From the NCBI RefSeq assembly GCF_900115495.1, contig NZ_FOWR01000001.1, forward strand, positions 1 through 45,658: a DNA stretch of 45,658 nucleotides, in the 5' to 3' direction. Below are positions 18,635-27,054 of this stretch, piece by piece (the first letter of the stretch is position 1; every line of letters begins with the position of its first letter). This stretch comes from Enterovibrio norvegicus DSM 15893. GTDB taxonomy: Bacteria > Pseudomonadota > Gammaproteobacteria > Enterobacterales > Vibrionaceae. The position numbers and the translations under genes are program-made. The notes beneath the pieces are model-generated. The model was not told the origin of the DNA and searched no databases. It saw only the letters and a program-made list of their open reading frames with translations.

Positions 18635-19927
18635 TTATGGCAAGTTTTTAATATTGTCAGCCATACTGATTAGGCGGTCTAAAATTCTCTCGCCATCTGC
18701 ACGAAGACCATTGTGTTCATACTCATTGGTGATCCATGCGCGGCTCTTCGGAATGCCTTTGAGTGTCTCGCACGAGTAATCCATTTCTACATACATATCA
18801 TCTGCATACACCGCACAAACGACAGGTACGGTGTTGCTGGCCAAAGCATCAACGTCATACAGTGCTGGCCAATCTGCTTTTGATGCCAATCGATCTGCAG
18901 CGCCTTTCAATGATGTTAGGTTCTCCATCTGATCAAACATCCACGGATACACCATCTCACCGGTAAACAAGAAGGGTTTGCCTTGTTCATAGTTGAACTC
19001 TGGGAAAGCGTGGTGACGAACGCGGTGTGCAGACCAATTTGACGCATCGCCTTGGTTATAAATAGGCTCATGCAAAAAGGCATAGATAGGATTGGTTTGA
19101 TAGCTTTGCTCGGCAAGCATGGCGTGCAAGAAGGTATCGCTTAGTATCTTGCCCTGCGCGGTCTCAACAAATGCCTCTTCAAGCAAATAGTACATGGGCA
19201 GGTTGGCGCCGCTGCGACCCAGATTAATCCCGATCTGCTGGAATTGCTCCACGGTAAAGCGTTGCCCATTGGCAAGCGTGACATGATTATCCATCAGGTA
19301 ATCCGCGATTTCCGCGCAGCGCACTTGTGCAGATGGGAATTGCGCAAACAAGGCGTGGTTTTTATCGAGTACTCGCTGATAGGTGGCACGATATACATCG
19401 TCAGCAGGGCGCGTTAGAGAGGGAACACCCCCCGTGATATAGGCACAGGTAAGGCTTTTGGGATAGAACGATAGGTACGTCAACGAGCAAAAGCCGCCAA
19501 AGCTTTGCCCAAGGGTTGACCACTGTTTCACGCCGAAGGCTTCACGGATCGTTTCTGCATCATGGACAATGTTATCTGCGCGGAAATGCGAAATATAATT
19601 CGCTTGTTCTTCGTCCGTCATATGAGCAAGGGTCTGATGGGTCAGTGGTGAGCTCAACCCTGTGCCACGTTGGTCTAGTAGAAGAACGCGATACTGTTGT
19701 AATGCGCGTTTTAGCCAACCGCTTCGTGCATCAGGGCGTGGAGAAGGAAACCCCGGACCGCCCTGGAAATAGACTAACCAAGGGAGTGTGTCTCCCTCAC
19801 GATCGAGATCGACCACTTCACGCGCGAACACAGAAAGCGTGGCACCATTTGGCTGTGTGTAATCAAGGGGAAGATCGAAAGTATGTTGGCGAAAAAGCAA
19901 ATCACCGTCGATAAATGTTTTCTGCAT
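18635..19927 (-). CDS. Alpha/beta hydrolase, proline iminopeptidase family
   Basis: 430 aa, close to the larger (about 420-430 aa) prolyl aminopeptidases. Oxyanion-hole segment QGGPGF (55-60), DQRGTGLSSP (85-94), nucleophile elbow GQSFGG with S142, a helical cap at about 175-320, then probable catalytic Asp in VYADDMYVEMDYS and His in NEYEHNGLRADGERI. Members release N-terminal proline or other residues from small peptides. No signal peptide, so cytosolic. The start ATG has only a weak ribosome site. Confidence 0.87.
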   Translation of the reverse strand: MQKTFIDGDLLFRQHTFDLPLDYTQPNGATLSVFAREVVDLDREGDTLPWLVYFQGGPGFPSPRPDARSGWLKRALQQYRVLLLDQRGTGLSSPLTHQTLAHMTDEEQANYISHFRADNIVHDAETIREAFGVKQWSTLGQSFGGFCSLTYLSFYPKSLTCAYITGGVPSLTRPADDVYRATYQRVLDKNHALFAQFPSAQVRCAEIADYLMDNHVTLANGQRFTVEQFQQIGINLGRSGANLPMYYLLEEAFVETAQGKILSDTFLHAMLAEQSYQTNPIYAFLHEPIYNQGDASNWSAHRVRHHAFPEFNYEQGKPFLFTGEMVYPWMFDQMENLTSLKGAADRLASKADWPALYDVDALASNTVPVVCAVYADDMYVEMDYSCETLKGIPKSRAWITNEYEHNGLRADGERILDRLISMADNIKNLP

Positions 19928-19998
19928 GAGGGTCTTACTGCCATTTGTGAATATGACACCACGTTAGCAGATCATGACGTGGATTTACCGAAAAAACA

Positions 19999-20697
19999 TC
20001 ATGCGACGGTGCTTTCAAGCTGGTCGTAGATATCGGTCAACTCTGCCTGTGCCAGTAAATGCGCGATGGCTTCGCGAATGCGGTGAGGCGGCTTTTCACT
20101 GAAACACACGCCAAGTTGAAGGCCTTCCCCGCTGTTTTGTAAGTTAGCGATCTCACCGGAAAACGCGAGAGGCGAATCAAACAGCTTGTTGAACACCACA
20201 CGAATGGCTTGGCCTTTTTCGACGAACAAACTGCTGGTGACTCTAATGCCACAGCCTGTGAGCGAAATATCGGATAGCTTTGCAATCGTCATGCGATCAT
20301 CCAATTCAATCTGAACGATGCGAGAAATCGAAAAACGTGGATTCTTCCGCATTCTATGTATGCCAATAGATGGTGGGATCGCAATCGCGAGCATTTTCTC
20401 GGGGCGATGCATAACGCTCAGAATATGACTTTGGAATGCGAATATATCGCCAAACTTAGATGCTGATAATCCGCGAACCACGACATGAAACATCGAAGGA
20501 TCTTCCAGCAGTTTCCCCAGCTCGCGATCGGCAGGCATTTCAATCAATACATATTTCTTGTCACGATAACCAATCACACGCGACGCACCGCCAAAGGCCT
20601 TGGATTGGTCTTTGTATCGAAGCTCAAGCGTCAATGGCGTGCCAACAGGGAGCATGGGCAGGAATTGTGAAGGGGTCAGGGTATCGGTCGTTTTCAT
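19999..20697 (-). CDS. PilZ-domain c-di-GMP effector with YcgR-like N-terminal domain
   Basis: 232 aa. The N-terminal 100 residues form a YcgR/PilZN-like domain; the C-terminal half is a PilZ domain. The full c-di-GMP motif is present: R117-x-x-x-R121 (RKNPR) and D143-x-S-x-x-G148 (DISLTG). It should therefore bind c-di-GMP, as YcgR and Vibrio PlzD-type proteins do to slow swimming. Its partner is unknown. No flagellar gene is nearby. The 119-bp palindromic segment 20713-20831 begins 16 bases upstream of the start codon and includes the likely promoter. Confidence 0.9.
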   Translation of the reverse strand: MKTTDTLTPSQFLPMLPVGTPLTLELRYKDQSKAFGGASRVIGYRDKKYVLIEMPADRELGKLLEDPSMFHVVVRGLSASKFGDIFAFQSHILSVMHRPEKMLAIAIPPSIGIHRMRKNPRFSISRIVQIELDDRMTIAKLSDISLTGCGIRVTSSLFVEKGQAIRVVFNKLFDSPLAFSGEIANLQNSGEGLQLGVCFSEKPPHRIREAIAHLLAQAELTDIYDQLESTVA

Positions 20698-20712
20698 GTC
20701 TATTGCAAACGG

Positions 20713-20831
20713 TAATTATTGATGGTCGCCGTCTTACGCTTTTCGTTGATCGTGTTATAACGCGATTGATAAATGACAAAGCAATGCGGCGGGATTCGCT
20801 AAACAAGGATGGTGCGACTAATCAATAATTA
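20713..20831. repeat. 119-bp segment with 11-bp terminal inverted repeats
   Basis: Ends TAATTATTGAT (20713-20723) and ATCAATAATTA (20821-20831) are perfect inverted copies; just inside, GTCGC (20725-20729) pairs with GCGAC (20814-20818). The inner arms continue with weaker complementarity. It resembles a small MITE-like or foldback element, or a long promoter palindrome. Confidence 0.55.
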
Positions 20832-20909
20832 AGTCAATAATTTAAGCCATAACAGCGTGTTAACTGAATACCCATTAATCAAATCAGGTTAAAATCCTCG
20901 TCAATTTGG

Positions 20910-21344
20910 TCATTTCGACGAAGAGCGAGGAAGGTCACACGCACCTTTGGTGCAAGGCTCACAGCGAGATTTTCCTGTGAATAGGAAAGAAATGCGGTAG
21001 CGATTGCGCGCAAAGAACAAATACGCGTGATCAGCAAACCAGCGAATAAAGGGCCAGCGTAACACGCCAATCCAACGCTTTTTACCCACCAAAGCCCATG
21101 CCTTGTGCGTGACGTCTAAACCCAACAGCAATCGTTCGTTTTCGTTGGGAGTATTACTTTCACTAAGAATGCCATGAAGGACATTACTCGCTGCCACAGG
21201 GTCGATAGTTGGATAACGCGATGGAAAGTCAGGCGCGAGAATGTCTTCAAACCGCAGATGATTGTCAGTGTTCAGGGCGCGAAGCTGATCCATTTCTGCC
21301 ACGCAAAGAGGGCAGCTACCATCGTAGAAAACTGTGAGCGTCAT
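20910..21344 (-). CDS. DCC-family thiol-disulfide oxidoreductase-like protein (DUF393)
   Basis: 144 aa. The N-terminus TVFYDGSCPLCVAEMDQL carries the DxxCPLC motif that defines the family, followed by LRFEDI and the HGILS and GLDVTHKAWALVGKKRW segments typical of DUF393. It is predicted to be thioredoxin-like with a CxxC redox pair; substrates are unknown. The C-terminal tail adds three more cysteines (CEPCTKGAC), which could bind metal or form a second redox pair. The start has AGGAA at good distance. It diverges from the LysE-type exporter. Confidence 0.85.
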   Translation of the reverse strand: MTLTVFYDGSCPLCVAEMDQLRALNTDNHLRFEDILAPDFPSRYPTIDPVAASNVLHGILSESNTPNENERLLLGLDVTHKAWALVGKKRWIGVLRWPFIRWFADHAYLFFARNRYRISFLFTGKSRCEPCTKGACDLPRSSSK

Positions 21345-21452
21345 TCAACAAGTTCCTGTAACGTTATTTATTCACTAATACGTGGTTGAATTCATTTCAG
21401 ATCGGCAGAATATCACTCGTTGAACAAGAAACAATCAGAAGGGAGTGAAAGT

Positions 21453-22085
21453 ATGGAATTTTATCAGGCGTTTTTAACCTTAACGCTGGTGCATTTGCTA
21501 GGCGCAGCTTCGCCGGGGCCAGATTTCGTGATGGTGTCACAGCAGTCTTTGGTGCATGGCCGCCGGGCAGGGCTACTTGTTAGCCTCGGTATTGCACTTG
21601 GTCTCTCTGTACACATTGTTTACTCCTCTATTGGCTTGGCGACGGTGATCAGCGAATCGTCTGCGATTTTGACCGTCATGAAATATCTGGCGGCTGCTTA
21701 TTTGATTTACCTAGGATGGAAGGGCATTCGTAGCAAAGCCTCGGTCGGTGATGACGAGCAACAAGCCGATATCAAACCGCGTTCTGCGGGCAAACTTATC
21801 TCGATGGGATTTGTGTGTAACGCACTCAACCCTAAAGCGCCACTTTACTTCCTTTCTGTGTTTACCCTTGTACTTTCTCCTGATATGCCGATTATCGAAC
21901 TGGCATTATTGGGCGCATGGATGATGTTTATACAAATGGTGTGGTTTGGGTCTGTGGCCTTGGTGCTTTCGAAGCCATCAGTGCAAGCGAAGTTCAAGAA
22001 AGTCGGCCACTGGGTTGATAGGGTGTTGGGTTCAGTGATGTTGGTGTTTGGCTTGAAACTGCTTTTCACAAGCACAACAAAATAG
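21453..22085 (+). CDS. RhtB/LysE family amino-acid exporter
   Basis: 210 aa from the ATG preceded by GGGAG; the frame extends upstream to a TTG at 21420 that has no ribosome site. N-terminal LTLVHLLGAASPGPDFVMVSQQSLVHGRRAG is the RhtB signature (PGPxxxxV). About six transmembrane helices. The family exports threonine, homoserine lactone, lysine or other amino acids. Single gene with a terminator. Substrate unknown. Confidence 0.9.
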   Translation: MEFYQAFLTLTLVHLLGAASPGPDFVMVSQQSLVHGRRAGLLVSLGIALGLSVHIVYSSIGLATVISESSAILTVMKYLAAAYLIYLGWKGIRSKASVGDDEQQADIKPRSAGKLISMGFVCNALNPKAPLYFLSVFTLVLSPDMPIIELALLGAWMMFIQMVWFGSVALVLSKPSVQAKFKKVGHWVDRVLGSVMLVFGLKLLFTSTTK

Positions 22086-22132
22086 AGTGACAAAGACGTT
22101 CACTCACACACTGGCACAAGCAAAAACGAAAG

Positions 22133-22161
22133 AAAAAGGGAACATCACAGCGCCCTTTTTT
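22133..22161. terminator. Bidirectional terminator between exporter and peroxiredoxin genes
   Basis: AAAAAGGG (22133-22140) pairs with CCCTTTTT (22153-22160), loop of 12, flanked by A and T runs, between convergent genes. Confidence 0.7.
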
Positions 22162-22185
22162 GCGTCCAAAATGCAGTGATGCGTC

Positions 22186-22725
22186 TTAATAAGGCGCAGT
22201 ACCACGGATGGGGTAGTTGTTGTCTGGGTTGCGTATCCACGTCAAACCGTTTACTAAGGTCTGTAAGTCTGGTCGGGAGAACGGGTTATTGGCGATATCG
22301 ACCACTTGCACTGTGCCTTGTTCATTGATGACAAAGAGACCAGGTTCCGCGAAGTGATGGTCTGTTTCCTGCTCTGAACGCGGCAGCGACACATACAAGC
22401 CTAACTCACGCATTTGTACTTCGGTTAGGCCATAGACAAACGGAAACGATACCTCCATGCGAGACAGGTGTTCTTCAAGCTGTGCTTGACTGTCGCCAGA
22501 AACGGCCAGAATGTCCACCCCAATGTCGGCAAGGGCCGACTTGAAGGTTTCGAGCTGATTAAGGTATTTGGTACATAAGGGACAATGGCGACCTCGGTAG
22601 ACCACCACCATCTGCCATGTTGCGCCTTCGCGCGGCTTTCCTAAGGTGTGCGCATTGCCATCCAGATCTGACAGTGTGATGGCCGGGAATGCGCCACCCG
22701 CTTGAAGTTTGTTGGTATAGCTCAT
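22186..22725 (-). CDS. Peroxiredoxin-like AhpC/TSA family protein
   Basis: 179 aa from the ATG after GAGGAG; a longer frame reaches 22800 without support. Thioredoxin fold: ITLSDLDGNAHTL, then VVVYRGRHCPLCTKYLNQLETF with a CxxC pair, VDILAVSGDSQ, and LFVINEQGTVQVVDIANNPF. The RGxxCPxC arrangement is typical of the redoxin-like AhpC/TSA subgroup rather than classical two-Cys peroxiredoxin. It probably reduces peroxides or disulfides in the cytosol. It diverges from an HxlR regulator, and both promoters carry the same operator-like element, so it is a likely target. Confidence 0.87.
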   Translation of the reverse strand: MSYTNKLQAGGAFPAITLSDLDGNAHTLGKPREGATWQMVVVYRGRHCPLCTKYLNQLETFKSALADIGVDILAVSGDSQAQLEEHLSRMEVSFPFVYGLTEVQMRELGLYVSLPRSEQETDHHFAEPGLFVINEQGTVQVVDIANNPFSRPDLQTLVNGLTWIRNPDNNYPIRGTAPY

Positions 22726-22846
22726 TATCAGGCTCCTCGTGTAATTGTTATCGCTGTTTTTGATTTTCTTGCGAGCTTGGGTTTCACCTCTTTTCCCCAC
22801 CTACTTTGTTGTTGAACTGCTAGGCTGTCAATCAGTGTACTTTTTG

Positions 22847-22862
22847 TAACCTAGTTACTTTT
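22847..22862. promoter_or_regulatory. Candidate HxlR operator, peroxiredoxin side
   Basis: TAACCTAGTTACTTTT, containing the palindrome GTAAC-CTA-GTTAC (22846-22858). It matches the element at 23126-23141 in 14 of 16 positions. It lies 122 bp upstream of the peroxiredoxin start. Confidence 0.55.
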
Positions 22863-23104
22863 TTCGCAAGCCGACAACATAGGCTTCTCCAGAGTTATGT
22901 CTGCGATTGAATATGTCTTTATCTCGCCAAGTATCAAAGAGAACCCTAAATTAGCTCTTTTTTTAGTAGTCCCATTTTTGCGACGACATACTTTTCAAAA
23001 AACCGATATAAATCTCTGACTTTACTCGTTCTATTTGTTTTCAGTGATTACCTAACTTAACACTGAGTACCAATGTGTGTGGTTGAAAATTGAGCGGCCC
23101 CTTT
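22863..23104. other. Divergent promoter region between peroxiredoxin and HxlR genes
   Basis: About 240 bp without a gene. A weak AAAGAG/CTCTTTTTTT hairpin lies at 22937-22962. The rest shows no clear structure. Confidence 0.4.
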
Positions 23105-23125
23105 GTTACCATTGGTTACATATGT

Positions 23126-23141
23126 TAACCAGGTTACTTTT
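23126..23141. promoter_or_regulatory. Candidate HxlR operator, hxlR side
   Basis: TAACCAGGTTACTTTT, with perfect palindrome TAACC-A-GGTTA; further GGTTAC and GTCACC half-sites flank it (23105-23148). It lies just upstream of the HxlR start, consistent with autoregulation. Confidence 0.6.
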
Positions 23142-23177
23142 AGTCACCTGTTGGTTGAGCAAGGTGTAAAGGTAACG

Positions 23178-23558
23178 ATGACGGGTAGGCATGAAAAAAT
23201 GGGAAATACGAAAAAAGTGCATGCTGAAATAGCGGCAAAAGCGAAACCTGCCGTTTGCTTAGAACCCTGCCCCATAGAGCGGGGTATGCGGATTATTGGC
23301 GGAAAATGGAAGGCGTCTATCTTATGGCATTTAAAAGATGAGCCTGTGAGGTTTAACGACCTTTGTCGCCAATTGGGGGGTGCGAGCAAAAAAATGGTCG
23401 ACCAACGGCTCAAGGAAATGGAGCAATATGGATTGGTCAATCGCAACGTACTGAGTACTCGCCCAATCGCAGTGAGTTATGAAATTACGGATTTTGGCCG
23501 CTCTGCACTGTGTGTGTTGGAAAAGCTGAGAGACTGGACGGAAGAATATGGGGTCTAG
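23178..23558 (+). CDS. HxlR family winged-helix regulator
   Basis: 126 aa from the ATG at 23178 (AAAGG six bases upstream). The frame is open from 23103, but that start would place the operator inside the gene; ATG 23199 is an alternative. The HxlR signature is clear: CPIERGMRIIGGKWKASILWHL, RFNDLCRQLGGASKKMVDQRLKEMEQYGLVNR, then the wing VSYEITDFGRSAL. Cysteines C27 and C31 lie in front of helix 1, where redox-sensing relatives such as YodB and HypR have their reactive cysteine. It is therefore a plausible thiol or electrophile sensor controlling the peroxiredoxin and the downstream Kef genes. Confidence 0.9.
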   Translation: MTGRHEKMGNTKKVHAEIAAKAKPAVCLEPCPIERGMRIIGGKWKASILWHLKDEPVRFNDLCRQLGGASKKMVDQRLKEMEQYGLVNRNVLSTRPIAVSYEITDFGRSALCVLEKLRDWTEEYGV

Positions 23559-23650
23559 TTAACCCCTGTCACAGCCATGTTTTTTATGCGCCTGCCTTGC
23601 GGGGTAGACAGAGTAAAAAGACATCTAGCGTGATGTAAAAAGGACAAACC

Positions 23651-24304
23651 ATGGAAAACGATAAAAATAATGACCTCGGCACGACACCTAAGAAGGTGTT
23701 GGTGCTATTTGCACATCCCTCGCTGCGCCGCTCTGAAGTAAATGCACCTTTATTTAAGGTGGCTCAACAAGCAGAGGGTGTCACCGCTGTCGATCTTTAT
23801 GCAGAATACCCGACGTTACACATTGATATTGATCGCGAGCAGAAGCGTTTGTTGGCGAACGATATCGTGATCTTCCAATTTCCCCTCTACTGGTATTCGA
23901 CACCTTCTATTTTGAAAGAGTGGCAGGATTTGGTACTGGAATATGGGTTTGCGTATGGCTCTCAAGGAACCGCGCTTCACGGCAAAACCTTTATGTGCGC
24001 GATTTCTGCCGGTGGTAAAGAAGAGTTTTATAAAGCTGATGGGTATAACCACTTTAAAATTCGTGAGCTTTTGCATCCGCTAGAACAGATGTCGAATCTC
24101 GTGGGTATGCGTTATATGGCACCGTTTTCTTTATTCGGGTCTCGCACTGCGCTAGAGGATGGAAAAGTTGCCAGCCATACCGAAGGCTATCGCCAGCTGT
24201 TATCGGCCTTAGTGAGTGACACGCTGGATCTTGATGTTGTCGCGAAACGTGAAAAAGTGACGGCAGCCAACCTCAGCACCATGATGAAAGGAGCGACATC
24301 ATGA
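23651..24304 (+). CDS. NAD(P)H-dependent flavodoxin-like oxidoreductase, Kef ancillary (KefG/KefF-like)
   Basis: 217 aa. Flavodoxin_2 fold: KVLVLFAHPSLRRSEVNAPL (FMN phosphate loop), then DIVIFQFPLYWYSTPSILKEWQDLVLEYGFAYG, a hallmark of the KefF/KefG/MdaB group, and TFMCAISAGGKEEFY. In E. coli such proteins are quinone reductases that bind and activate KefB or KefC. Its stop overlaps the start of the Kef-type antiporter (ATGA), implying translational coupling and partnership. It is about 30 residues longer than KefG. Ribosome site AGGA. Confidence 0.9.
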   Translation: MENDKNNDLGTTPKKVLVLFAHPSLRRSEVNAPLFKVAQQAEGVTAVDLYAEYPTLHIDIDREQKRLLANDIVIFQFPLYWYSTPSILKEWQDLVLEYGFAYGSQGTALHGKTFMCAISAGGKEEFYKADGYNHFKIRELLHPLEQMSNLVGMRYMAPFSLFGSRTALEDGKVASHTEGYRQLLSALVSDTLDLDVVAKREKVTAANLSTMMKGATS

Positions 24305-26289
24305 CGGGTATTTTTCTGCAAGCGTTCATCTATTTGGTCGCAGCTGTTATCGCAGTACCAATCGCAAAACGCTTGGGCTTAGGCTCGGTACTGGGCTATC
24401 TCATCGCAGGCGTGGTGATTGGCCCTGTTGTGGGTCTTGTGGGGGATGAAACCACCACCATTCAGCATTTCGCAGAATTCGGTGTGGTGATGATGCTGTT
24501 TTTGGTCGGCTTGGAGCTTGAACCAAAAATGCTGTGGGCGATGCGTAATCGCTTAATGGGATTGGGTGGCCTGCAAGTCGGTTTAACGACGGTAGCGGTC
24601 ATGGCCATTGCGCTTAGCTTTGGTTTACAGTGGAGTATCTCTCTGGCAATTGGTTTGATCTTCGCGCTGTCTTCAACAGCGATTGTCCTTCAAACGTTTA
24701 ATGAGAAAGGGCTGACCAAGACAGAAGGCGGACGCAATGCGTTTTCTGTTCTCTTGTTCCAAGATATTGCCGTGATCCCAATGCTGGCGTTTATACCGCT
24801 ACTCGCGCTGCCTGAGCTGGTGGCTGCGGCGCAAACGGCAGCAGCAAACGCAGCAGAACACCATGAAGAAATGAGTTTGGTTGCGGGCCTACCGGGTTGG
24901 GCGATGGGCTTAGTGATCACAGGCACCATTGCGGGGGTTGTGGTCGGTGGACATTTCTTGAGCCTCCCATTGTTCCGCTTTGTAGCAAGCTCCGGCCTTC
25001 GGGAAATATTCACGGCAACCGCATTGATGCTGGTCATTGGCATCGCGGCTTTAATGAGCCTTGTGGGGTTGTCGCCAGCTCTAGGTACATTCCTTGCGGG
25101 TGTTATCTTGGCGAACAGCGAATTCCGTCATGAATTGGAATCTAACATCGAGCCGTTTAAAGGGCTGTTGCTAGGGCTCTTCTTCATCACGGTAGGTGCG
25201 GGCATCAACTTTGGTATTTTGTTCGAAGATTTCTTCTTGATCATTGGCCTCACCATTGGGTTGATGGTGTTGAAAGCCCTCATTTTGTTGCTACTGAGCT
25301 TTATTTTCAAAATCAAAGGGAGCAGCCGTTGGTTGTTTGCATTGAGCCTTGCGCAAGCGGGTGAGTTTGGTTTTGTTCTTTTGAGCTTCACTACACAAAA
25401 CCATGTGTTGCCGATGGACATCGCTCAGTTGCTATCGCTGGTGGTCGCAATCTCTATGTTCCTAACACCTGGGTTGTTCATCTTGTATGACAAAGTCATC
25501 TTGCCACGCTATGAAAAAGCGTCGAATAATCGGGAAGCGGATGAAATTGACGAGCAAGGCACTGCCATCATTGCAGGTGTCGGTCGTTTCGGTCAGGTGG
25601 TTAACCGCTTGCTGACGGCAAATGGCGTAAAAACGGTTGTTCTTGATTACGAAGCCACCCAAGTGGAAAACCTTCGTCAAATTAACATTAAGAGCTTCTT
25701 CGGTGATGCGACACGTCCTGATCTGCTGCACACCGCGGGCATTGAAGAAGCGTCGTTGTTGGTGGTGTCTATGGATAATCAAGAAACCACGACCGAGCTG
25801 GTGAGATATGTGAAGCATACGTATCCACATGTGAAGATCATTGCGCGCGCGTTTGACCGTGGGCATTCCTACATGTTGAGAGCGGCGGGGGCAGATCATG
25901 TCGAGAAGGAAACATTCCACTCCGCGATTGAAGTCGGTGCAACGTCACTGCGCTGCTTGGGTGTGCACCCGTTTTTGGTCGAGCAGCAAAAAGCCAAGTA
26001 CCTTCGCTTAGAAAATAGCAGCTCTGAAATGTTGTATGAAACTTGGATGGGCGGCGAAGAAACAGAATCGTACGATAACCACTATCAACATTTGTTTATC
26101 CAATTGGAAGAAACCATTCGTGATGCCATGGATGAAGATCGTATGGATCGACACGGGTTGACGGAACGTGAGTGGACGCCACCGCCGAAAGATTACCTTG
26201 ATGATTTTACCGATCACCCATTGGACAAAGTGATAGATGATGCCGTGGATGATGAGGATGATATTTCCGGTAGTGAGAAGCCAGCATAA
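24301..26289 (+). CDS. CPA2 K+/H+ antiporter with RCK domain (KefB/KefC-like)
   Basis: 662 aa. Residues 1-390 form a Na+/H+ exchanger-like membrane domain (SVLGYLIAGVVIGP, SSTAIVLQ, FQDIAVIP, SPALGTFLAGVILANSEFRHELESNIEPFKGLLLGLFF). The HELESNIEPF loop is the Kef regulatory loop. Residues about 415-540 are a Rossmann RCK_N domain (IIAGVGRFGQVVNRLL). In E. coli, glutathione adducts open KefB/C, releasing K+ and acidifying the cytoplasm to protect against electrophiles such as methylglyoxal. The C-terminus (about 600-662) is acidic and longer than in E. coli KefB (601 aa). Starts inside the KefG-like stop and overlaps the GNAT gene by one base. Confidence 0.92.
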   Translation: MTGIFLQAFIYLVAAVIAVPIAKRLGLGSVLGYLIAGVVIGPVVGLVGDETTTIQHFAEFGVVMMLFLVGLELEPKMLWAMRNRLMGLGGLQVGLTTVAVMAIALSFGLQWSISLAIGLIFALSSTAIVLQTFNEKGLTKTEGGRNAFSVLLFQDIAVIPMLAFIPLLALPELVAAAQTAAANAAEHHEEMSLVAGLPGWAMGLVITGTIAGVVVGGHFLSLPLFRFVASSGLREIFTATALMLVIGIAALMSLVGLSPALGTFLAGVILANSEFRHELESNIEPFKGLLLGLFFITVGAGINFGILFEDFFLIIGLTIGLMVLKALILLLLSFIFKIKGSSRWLFALSLAQAGEFGFVLLSFTTQNHVLPMDIAQLLSLVVAISMFLTPGLFILYDKVILPRYEKASNNREADEIDEQGTAIIAGVGRFGQVVNRLLTANGVKTVVLDYEATQVENLRQINIKSFFGDATRPDLLHTAGIEEASLLVVSMDNQETTTELVRYVKHTYPHVKIIARAFDRGHSYMLRAAGADHVEKETFHSAIEVGATSLRCLGVHPFLVEQQKAKYLRLENSSSEMLYETWMGGEETESYDNHYQHLFIQLEETIRDAMDEDRMDRHGLTEREWTPPPKDYLDDFTDHPLDKVIDDAVDDEDDISGSEKPA

Positions 26290-26768
26290 TGGAGCTTGTG
26301 CCCTTCAGTGAAAATGATGCGGCGCAGCTTTGCGCTTGGATCCCTGATGCCAAGGCAAATTTTCAGTGGGGTGGGCCAGCGTTTTCTTTCCCACTGACGC
26401 CTGCTCAGATCTGTACGCACATTGCGCGTGAAGAAGTAGCAGCGTATTTGGTAAAGCATCATCAAGAAGCGGTGGGCTACATCGAGCTGTTTCGTGTGTC
26501 GGACAATGAGTACCGTTTGTGTCGTGTGCTCATTGCTTCACCGACGCAAAGAGGTAAAGGTTTAGGGCACCAATTGGTTGCGCTGGCGTTGGAAAAAGCG
26601 CGGGTGATTCCGAACGTGTATAAAGTCTCCTTGGCGGTGTTTGCGCATAATACAGCGGCGATTTCCTGCTATTCCTCTTTGGGGTTTGTCGTATTGCCTG
26701 ATCACACCAAGACACGTTTCTTTAACGGAGAATCGTGGACGTTACTCCGTATGGAACGTTGGCTGTAG
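26289..26768 (+). CDS. GNAT family N-acetyltransferase
   Basis: 159 aa. GNAT fold with acetyl-CoA loop SPTQRGKGLGHQLVALALEKA (Q/RxxGxG/A motif) and AVFAHNTAAISCYSSLGFV, the typical RimI-like end motif. The start overlaps the Kef stop (TAATG), so it is the last gene of the KefG-Kef operon. It may acetylate a small molecule or protein. A role in detoxifying electrophile adducts would fit the operon but is only inferred. Confidence 0.88.
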   Translation: MELVPFSENDAAQLCAWIPDAKANFQWGGPAFSFPLTPAQICTHIAREEVAAYLVKHHQEAVGYIELFRVSDNEYRLCRVLIASPTQRGKGLGHQLVALALEKARVIPNVYKVSLAVFAHNTAAISCYSSLGFVVLPDHTKTRFFNGESWTLLRMERWL

Positions 26769-26841
26769 TCGGCACCTATACAAACCAGTAGGTAGACAGT
26801 CGCCATTAACAGATGGTGTTGAAATCAAGGCTAAGTGAAAG

Positions 26842-26877
26842 AAAAGCCAGACATGCTGTCCAGTATGTCTGGCTTTT
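26842..26877 (+). terminator. Strong intrinsic terminator of the Kef operon
   Basis: 13-bp stem AAAAGCCAGACAT (26842-26854) with ATGTCTGGCTTTT (26865-26877), ten-base loop, T-rich right arm. Confidence 0.9.
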
Positions 26878-26958
26878 TCATGTGTAATCAATAGAGTATG
26901 AAATATCGCCACACTGCTTGATATGTCATCAATGCAGATTGCGCACACCTTGAGTTAG

Positions 26959-26974
26959 TGTGATTTAAATCACA
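26959..26974 (+). promoter_or_regulatory. CRP (cAMP receptor protein) binding site of gbpA
   Basis: TGTGATTTAAATCACA is a perfect TGTGA-N6-TCACA palindrome, embedded in flanks close to the full CRP consensus. A possible -10 (TATGCA, 26998-27003) lies about 31 bp from its centre, which would place CRP near -42 as a class II activator. The site is direct; the promoter position is inferred. Confidence 0.8.
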
Positions 26975-27054
26975 TTTATGGATCTGTGTGCTGTTTGTAT
27001 GCAGTAAATGTTTGTCTCGACGCGTTTTCTGAATACTCTGGCGACCTTTCCACA

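Noticed and set aside
20713-20831. Integron attC or VCR site
   Set aside because: Size fits, but the conserved GTTRRRY core sites and typical VCR blocks are absent.
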